Assembly (NCBI GenBank): GCA_041563315.1
Contig: JBFFNE010000006.1
Location: 1-63,915 of the forward strand
DNA length: 63,915 nucleotides
Reading direction: 5' to 3'
Origin: JBFEYJ01 sp041563315
GTDB lineage: Bacteria; Pseudomonadota; Gammaproteobacteria; Thiohalomonadales; Thiohalomonadaceae
In this document: positions 59,446 through 63,915 of the stretch, piece after piece
How positions within the stretch are numbered: position 1 is the first letter of the stretch
Layout of the letters: each line of letters begins with the position of its first letter
The notes under the pieces: model-generated
What the model was told of the DNA's origin: nothing
Database searches by the model: none
The model's input: only the letters and a program-made list of their open reading frames with translations
Position numbers and translations under genes: made by a program

Positions 59446-59889
59446 CTAGTGCTTCGCCAACATCCGGTCCAGTTCATTGGCAAAATTCCGCCGATCGGTC
59501 TGGTTGAGTGGTGGCGGTCCGCCAGTCTGAATGCCGCTGCTGCGCAGGGTGTCCATAAAATCGCGCATTCCCAATTTCTGGTTGATGGTTTCATGGGTGT
59601 ATCGTTCGCCCCGCGGGTTGATGGCGTGGGCGCCTTTTTGCAGCACTTCGGCGGCCAGCGGGATGTCGGCGGTGATGACGATGTCACCCGGCTGGACCTG
59701 GGCGGCGATGTAGTCATCGGCCACGTCAAAGCCGTGGCCGACCTGCTGGGCGGTGATCCAGTGCGATTTGGGTGTCTGCAGGAACTTGTTCGCCACCAAC
59801 GTCAGTGGAACCTGCTTGCGTTCGGCAGCTCGAAACAGAATCTCCTTGATCACTACAGGGCAGGCGTCGGCATCGACCCAGATATGCAC
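59446..59889 (-). CDS. YaiI/UPF0178 family protein (DUF188)
   Basis: 147 residues starting MHIWVDADACPVVIKEI, the family signature of a PIN-like nuclease fold: Asp-x-Asp-x-Cys-Pro. The motif VITADIPLAAEVLQKGAHAI and the C-terminal FANELDRML are also conserved. Acidic residues in the DADACP and TADIPLA motifs suggest metal binding. The mutarotase gene ends two bases upstream, so they form an operon. Confidence 0.9.
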   Translation of the reverse strand: MHIWVDADACPVVIKEILFRAAERKQVPLTLVANKFLQTPKSHWITAQQVGHGFDVADDYIAAQVQPGDIVITADIPLAAEVLQKGAHAINPRGERYTHETINQKLGMRDFMDTLRSSGIQTGGPPPLNQTDRRNFANELDRMLAKH

Positions 59890-59891
59890 CG

Positions 59892-60797
59892 TTACAGCGC
59901 CTCGATGGCGTAGTGGGCCACCAGACGGTGCTGCGCGCCCGAAGCGAGGGAGACACTATCCTCGGCGGCGTTGGCGGTTTCCACACAGAGCATGTGCAGA
60001 TAGCCATCCGGCCCCAGGTCGCCCATCTGTGCCGCCTTTTCTGTCCACGGATTCCATACCACAGTGGAGTGGCTACCCTGTGAGCGGATCACGATGCGGC
60101 GTCTCATGGCCGGGTCGCGGATTTCGGTGACCGCAGGAGCGTTAAGGTAGATGCGATCCACCTCGCCATTAAAGTCAACCGGGCCGTGCTGGTTAATCCG
60201 CTGGAAGCCTTGGACCTTGTCCAGATAATCACACCCCTGCAAGCCGTTAACCGTCACCTTGCGCACATCACCCACCTGGAAATAGGTGTGCAGTGCTTCC
60301 CCAATTGTCATGGGATCACTGCCGTGGTTGCTGGTGATCAGTTCATGCTTCAGGGTTTTGCCGATGGTGATGATGTTGCGCACGCTGCATGGCTGCGGCC
60401 ACTGGGCTCGGGTTGCGGGGCTTTGAATGAGCTCGAATTCAAGGCGGGTACTGGCATTGGTAAGCGCATGCACCTGGTTCAGACGCCAAGGCACCGTGCG
60501 GGCAAAACCGTGCGCGGGAAAGTTGGGCTGGCTTTTATGCGGCCCAAACCAGGGCCAGCAGACCGGTACTCCGCCACGGATCGACTTGCCCTCCGCCAGT
60601 TTCGCTTCCGGGCTTGTCCAGATCAATGGCTCTTGGCCTTTCGGCTGAAAGGTCATTAGGTGTGCCCCCTGCATGGCGATGGTGGCACTGGCGTGGGCGT
60701 TATTTACCTCAATAACGACAAAGCCCTTTGGCCTTTCGTGAAAGGAGACTATTCCTTCAATAGCGAAGCGCTGATTCAGGTTTTCCGATATGCTCAT
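59892..60797 (-). CDS. D-hexose-6-phosphate mutarotase (YeaD type)
   Basis: 301 residues of the aldose-1-epimerase-like beta-sandwich family. Motifs are QGAHLMTFQPKGQEPLIW, IRGGVPVCWPWFGPHK, the PAHGFARTVPW block, GEALHTYFQVGDV, and VWNPW and VETANA at the end. The catalytic His and Asp/Glu pattern fits hexose-phosphate anomerisation. It precedes the UPF0178 gene by two bases. Confidence 0.9.
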   Translation of the reverse strand: MSISENLNQRFAIEGIVSFHERPKGFVVIEVNNAHASATIAMQGAHLMTFQPKGQEPLIWTSPEAKLAEGKSIRGGVPVCWPWFGPHKSQPNFPAHGFARTVPWRLNQVHALTNASTRLEFELIQSPATRAQWPQPCSVRNIITIGKTLKHELITSNHGSDPMTIGEALHTYFQVGDVRKVTVNGLQGCDYLDKVQGFQRINQHGPVDFNGEVDRIYLNAPAVTEIRDPAMRRRIVIRSQGSHSTVVWNPWTEKAAQMGDLGPDGYLHMLCVETANAAEDSVSLASGAQHRLVAHYAIEAL

Positions 60798-61098
60798 GCC
60801 GGTTCTCCAGAGAGGTTAGGGTTCCATTGTGGGGACAGGCTAATATGTGAGGCGGGATGAAAACAAGATGCTGGAACCAAGAGTCATGAGGAAAAATGAG
60901 CTATTCTTTCAGCTGCCCTATCTGAAATAATTTCAAATAGTAGTGGCAATAATCCGGAGGGTGGCCTATAGTGCTTGCAGCTACAGATATTGTTATTGGC
61001 CTTTCCAGCAGTTCCCTCCGGTTACTTCTCGATGCACCTCTTCATTACCTGTACGCAAAAACCGATCTATTTAATTGTTTTATAAAGGTAAAATCAAC
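60798..61098. other. 301-bp upstream region of the cold-shock gene
   Basis: No gene seen. The last 100 bases are probably the long AT-rich leader of the cold-shock message (TTAATTGTTTTATAAAGG in front of the ATG). Long structured leaders of this kind regulate csp genes, but no specific element was identified. Confidence 0.45.
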
Positions 61099-61302
61099 AT
61101 GGCTACAGGTACTGTAAAGTGGTTTAACGAATCCAAAGGCTTTGGTTTCATTTCTCAGGACGATGGCGGCGCGGACGTGTTTGTACACTTCAGTGCGATT
61201 CAGGGTGGCGGTTTCAAGACTCTGGCCGAAGGTCAGCCCGTCAGCTTCAACGTGGAAAATGGCCCCAAAGGTCCGCAGGCAAACAACGTCGTTGCTGCAT
61301 GA
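61099..61302 (+). CDS. cold-shock domain protein (CspA family)
   Basis: 67 residues, with RNA-binding motifs KWFNESKGFGFI (RNP1) and DVFVHFSAI (RNP2), the classical CSD. It binds single-stranded RNA and acts as an RNA chaperone. AAGGTAAA precedes the ATG at 61099; an ATG at 61075 is not expected. It has its own hairpin terminator and is followed by an RRM gene. Confidence 0.97.
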   Translation: MATGTVKWFNESKGFGFISQDDGGADVFVHFSAIQGGGFKTLAEGQPVSFNVENGPKGPQANNVVAA

Positions 61303-61316
61303 TGAGATGAGCTAAA

Positions 61317-61334
61317 ACGCGCCCTCGGGCGTGT
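61317..61334 (+). terminator. hairpin after the cold-shock gene
   Basis: ACGCGCCC-TC-GGGCGTGT, 8 base pairs with one G-T pair, followed by a short TT run. It begins 14 bases after the stop. It is probably the transcript end. Confidence 0.65.
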
Positions 61335-61354
61335 TTACTGCTCACCATCAAGAT

Positions 61355-61404
61355 ACGGGCCGTGACTTCCACCTCTGACACAGAGGGAGCGAAGCCGCGG
61401 CCCG
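61355..61404. repeat. long-stem hairpin between csp and RRM genes
   Basis: ACGGGCCG at the left pairs with CGGCCCGT at the right around a 34-base loop containing further pairing. A short TTTCTC follows. It could be a second terminator or a leader structure for the RRM gene. Confidence 0.5.
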
Positions 61405-61499
61405 TTTCTCATTTTGCTCCCTCGCCGCCACTTCGTTCATGGCGGCCCCCGGTGTAGCCTCTTGGCTACTATCCATCACCATCATTCGGGAACACGTTT

Positions 61500-61766
61500 A
61501 TGAAAATGCTCTTCGTCGGCAACATCGCACCCCAGGCTACAGAAGATGATATCAGGGAACTTTTTTCCGAGTTCGGCAAGGTACGCAAGCTGGAATTACC
61601 TCGTGATATTTTCAGTGGCCGCAACAAGGGTTTTGCCTTTATTGGCATGGAAGGTCACGAGGCGCGTGCTGCCATGGCGGCACTGAACGGAAAATCGTTT
61701 ATGGACAGCAACCTGAAAGTTCGCGATGAGAAGCCGAGCCCCAAAGGGAAAGGGCGCCGCCGCTAA
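61500..61766 (+). CDS. RRM-domain RNA-binding protein
   Basis: 88 residues. RNP2 is LFVGNI (about 4-9) and RNP1 NKGFAFIGM (about 42-50), the two signatures of an RNA-recognition motif. The C-terminus is a basic, disordered tail (KPSPKGKGRRR). Such small bacterial RRM proteins (Rbp/Crp-type) bind RNA, often induced by cold; it follows a cold-shock gene. GGGAA upstream supports ATG at 61500. Confidence 0.92.
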   Translation: MKMLFVGNIAPQATEDDIRELFSEFGKVRKLELPRDIFSGRNKGFAFIGMEGHEARAAMAALNGKSFMDSNLKVRDEKPSPKGKGRRR

Positions 61767-61819
61767 CAGGATAATGGAGGGATAAACGGTCATACGTTTT
61801 TACACCTCCAGCTATATTC

Positions 61820-62104
61820 TTATTTGGGAAACTCGAGTCGTTGCGGTTCCTCACCTTCCATCATAATGAGGGCGGATTTGAGATCACCTGAGTTGTGGTA
61901 TTCATACCTATGACTGAACTCGACCTCGCCGTATACCCGTTTTTCGCAGGCGAGCATTTTCCCGTCTGCATCGTAATAGCCACAAAACCAGGTGTTGCGA
62001 TTATTGATCTCGTCGACCTCAAGGGGGGTGATCAGCTTTAGCGGCAGCTTCACCCCGCTATAGGTGACGAAGTAGCGGTGGTGATCATGGTCGGGTAGTT
62101 CCAT
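61820..62104 (-). CDS. DUF6156 family protein
   Basis: 94 residues starting MELPDHDHHRYFVTYSGVKLP. The family pattern is YFVTY(S/T)GVKLPLKL, then NRNTW and VYGEVEFSHRYEYHNSGDL. It is cytoplasmic; the function is unknown. It is separated from the upstream gene by a terminator. Confidence 0.8.
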   Translation of the reverse strand: MELPDHDHHRYFVTYSGVKLPLKLITPLEVDEINNRNTWFCGYYDADGKMLACEKRVYGEVEFSHRYEYHNSGDLKSALIMMEGEEPQRLEFPK

Positions 62105-62130
62105 GTTTTGTTCCTGTCGTATAGATAAAA

Positions 62131-62154
62131 ACGGCGGGGCAAGCCCACCGCCGT
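62131..62154 (-). terminator. intrinsic terminator of the 62165-62731 gene
   Basis: ACGGCGG and CCGCCGT form the outer stem on the minus strand, with a short T-run (TTTTTAT) after it. It lies 11 bases past the stop, just before the DUF6156 gene. Confidence 0.8.
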
Positions 62155-62164
62155 ATTTAGTGGA

Positions 62165-62731
62165 TTAGAGCGCACCGCGCTCAATGCGGGTAAGGCTGTC
62201 ATTGGTCTTTGTCAGAGCCTCATCCATGCTGACCTTGTTTCCCTTGGGCTGATATCCTTTGAGTTCCTCCCATACGGCATAGACCTTGTCCGCTGAAGAG
62301 AGCTTCTTCAGCTCACGTTTTTCCAACCCTGCCTGGTCCAGCAATTCGTTCCAGGTGATCCCCTCCTGCATGGGTATCAACGCAAAATTAATCCCCTCCA
62401 GCTCCACCTGCAGTGGCTCGGTCAGGTTGACCACATACATTATCGCCTGCATCTCAGGCGCGAAATCGTCCTTGTACTTGGCAACGAAATCATTGAGTTG
62501 TACAAGCTTGTTGAGTGACCCGGCGGCTAAAATCAGCTTCTCCTCCCTGGACAGCATGACCACATGCTCCATCACTACAGCGGGTGGTTTCCGGTTGCCG
62601 GCCTCATCGCCGATCTCGCCCTCAACCAGAGCCAACCGCCCACGAAAGGCAGCAAAGCCACTGGCAGAGGCCTCCTCGACAAAACTGATGTTTAACAGCA
62701 GGTTCCTCTGCTCATAGTTCTTGATGATCAC
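62165..62731 (-). CDS. hypothetical protein (188 aa)
   Basis: A soluble protein with mixed helix and strand regions. It starts MIIKNYEQRNLLLNISFVEE and contains MEHVVMLSREEKLILAAGSLNKLVQ. The C-terminal part is helical, with SSADKVYAVWEELKGYQPKG. There is no signal peptide, Cys or clear motif. I do not recognise it. A terminator directly follows. Confidence 0.65.
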   Translation of the reverse strand: MIIKNYEQRNLLLNISFVEEASASGFAAFRGRLALVEGEIGDEAGNRKPPAVVMEHVVMLSREEKLILAAGSLNKLVQLNDFVAKYKDDFAPEMQAIMYVVNLTEPLQVELEGINFALIPMQEGITWNELLDQAGLEKRELKKLSSADKVYAVWEELKGYQPKGNKVSMDEALTKTNDSLTRIERGAL

Positions 62732-63241
62732 GCTAGTTACCTTTTATTGATGATGAATACTGTTTTCGAAGTGAGCAAAAACAGTGCCATAGCGAGGTGA
62801 TTGGTAACTGATTGAAACCATTAGGTTAAAGCGATGTTTGTTGAAAGGCATTGTGATGATTAGATGAATTGCCTTTCAGATTGTGAGAAAGCAGACAAAG
62901 TGGCGGCAGAGATAGCTGGAGACCGCCTGGCGTGGGGCGTTTCCTGCATCAACTCTTGCACAGTGCGCTTACCGAAAGCGCCATGGTCCACCACCCCTGG
63001 CTACCTGGCACTTCTCTTTGCCTGTGCGGTAGAGCATCGTCAGGCGGGGCGAGCCATGACGATTTTTTTACTCTTCTTCGCCTTGTCACAGCTGAGCACA
63101 CAAATTTTGAGATAGCGCCTGGTGATCTACCCATGTAAGGTGCATTTTTCCGGGGACGCCCGTAACAGCCCTTGAGTATCATCTTCACCAAGAGAGGCTT
63201 TACCTGGACAGTTCCATATTGATAAACCAATAAGAGAGATT
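62732..63241. other. 510-bp gap between divergent genes
   Basis: No convincing gene. A short plus-strand frame at 62864-63115 and a minus-strand frame at 62949-63230 overlap and look non-coding. No repeat is visible beyond AT-rich patches. Confidence 0.45.
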
Positions 63242-63676
63242 ATGAAGAAATCTGACATACAGAAATTTCGAATCGATATCATCTGTGATGATAAAAGCGC
63301 ACTCTCCCTTCTCATGGATCGGGAGGGGCGTGTCAGTCGCCAGGGGACAGGATCCCTGCCAGTCGATGAATTCGAGGTCATGAGCGAGGGAGACAGTTCT
63401 ATCTTCTCCGCGCTGGTTGGTGCATTGGATGATCAGGTTTTTGGACACTCAGGTGTCTACGATCACCCGGACAAGTCTGGCCTGCCCATCACCTATTGCG
63501 TCGCCTTTCTTGCTGAGGATGAGAATGTCGAACTGTTCGAATTTCGTCTCGGCACCGAGACCAAAGATGTTGGAGAACTGCTGCCTTATTTCAGCCAGTT
63601 CATCTCCAAGGCGGTGCTGGCCACTGACGACTGGTACAAAGCAGAGAAGGCGCGGGCCGAGCAGGAGCAGGACTGA
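63242..63676 (+). CDS. hypothetical protein (144 aa)
   Basis: An acidic soluble protein starting MKKSDIQKFRIDIICDDKSA, with SLLMDREGRVSRQGTG, FGHSGVYDHPDKSGLPITY and the C-terminal LLPYFSQFISKAVLATDDWY. No signal peptide or membrane span. The ribosome-binding site is AAGAGAGA. I do not recognise the family. Confidence 0.68.
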   Translation: MKKSDIQKFRIDIICDDKSALSLLMDREGRVSRQGTGSLPVDEFEVMSEGDSSIFSALVGALDDQVFGHSGVYDHPDKSGLPITYCVAFLAEDENVELFEFRLGTETKDVGELLPYFSQFISKAVLATDDWYKAEKARAEQEQD

Positions 63677-63915
63677 GGGCCAGGAGGAGAGGTGGTCCCC
63701 GCATGGACAAAGGTCCGGCCACGCGGGGTCAGATGATGTTTATGGTTTCCATGAGCAGAGCTGCCCCTGGTTTTGCTCCACTTAGATTTGCTGTCCCCGG
63801 AATCCGGACTCCTAAATTCCGGCGCCAAGGAAGGCGAAATGCCACGTACGCCCCTCCCAAGGGTTGTCCTATTCCGAGGTGGCGCAGACCCTAAACAGTA
63901 ACAGGGACAGTATCC
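63677..63915. other. right-edge non-coding sequence, possible repeat remnant
   Basis: It contains CCGGAAT...ATTCCGG (63798-63822) as an inverted repeat and CTGTCCCC and GGGACAG on either side. This resembles ends of REP/IS200-type elements, but no transposase frame can be read before the window ends. It may continue beyond the edge. Confidence 0.3.

Noticed and set aside
62864..63230. Overlapping short frames on both strands
   Set aside because: The translations are low in structure, no start signal is present and the two frames contradict each other.
1..63915. CRISPR arrays, prophage or complete insertion sequences
   Set aside because: No regular direct repeats with unique spacers, no integrase, capsid or transposase genes were found.

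Overview
This window is a stretch of bacterial chromosome with moderately high GC. It most likely comes from a gammaproteobacterium related to sulfur-oxidising Chromatiales/Thiotrichales-type lineages. That placement is inferred from the gene mix: tmcA, yqiA, tesA-ybbA-ybbP, truC, a PA0069-type radical SAM gene, YaiI/UPF0178, a YeaD-type mutarotase, DUF1840, DUF6763, DUF2452 and DUF6156 genes, and a persulfide dioxygenase. No phage, plasmid, CRISPR or complete insertion-sequence module is visible. Most genes are short housekeeping or stress operons on both strands.

Layout. 1-7.8 kb: the 3' end of a frameshifted BNR/sialidase-like gene, small conserved genes, a cfa plus FAD-reductase pair, and a copper-resistance unit (CopL-like peptide, CopA oxidase, CopB) with a candidate promoter and palindrome. 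7.9-18.1 kb: an NTF2-like protein, an exported protein, a KefB/C-type antiporter, thiopurine methyltransferase, two diguanylate cyclases, a persulfide dioxygenase and a ZIP metal transporter. 18.4-25.5 kb: an RNA-centred block with TmcA (tRNA acetylation), an archaeal-type HTH/Zn-ribbon regulator, and the THUMP protein - RtcA - DUF504/MJ1316 row, which reads as an RNA-end processing operon. 25.7-35.3 kb: a Rieske/glutamate-synthase fusion, MsrA, a histone-deacetylase family enzyme, an SDR, a DAO-type flavoenzyme, a PqiA-like protein and a VOC fusion. 35.4-42.4 kb: a lytic transglycosylase with two solute-binding domains, the GerW-DUF2953 pair, a decayed [NiFe]-hydrogenase maturation locus (hypA, hypB and hypF remnants), MnmM, a repeat that abuts a truncated EamA-like gene, and the PA0069 radical SAM gene. 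42.4-56.4 kb: tesA/ybbA-ybbP, an orphan histidine kinase, tRNA-Asp, TerB, TruC, a rhodanese-diguanylate cyclase pair, type II NADH dehydrogenase, a Crp/Fnr regulator and riboflavin synthase. 56.5-63.9 kb: FeoB with a DUF4405 membrane protein and REP-like palindromes, a mutarotase, a cold-shock protein, an RRM protein and several unknown genes.

Three copies of a repeat with 16-bp terminal inverted repeats (32531-32770, 40399-about 40550, 49131-49580) and a dispersed CGACTTG heptamer show ongoing small-scale rearrangement. Two sites (39.0-39.6 kb and 40.4-40.7 kb) preserve decayed genes. The most promising candidate system is the putative RNA-repair cluster at 22.4-25.0 kb.
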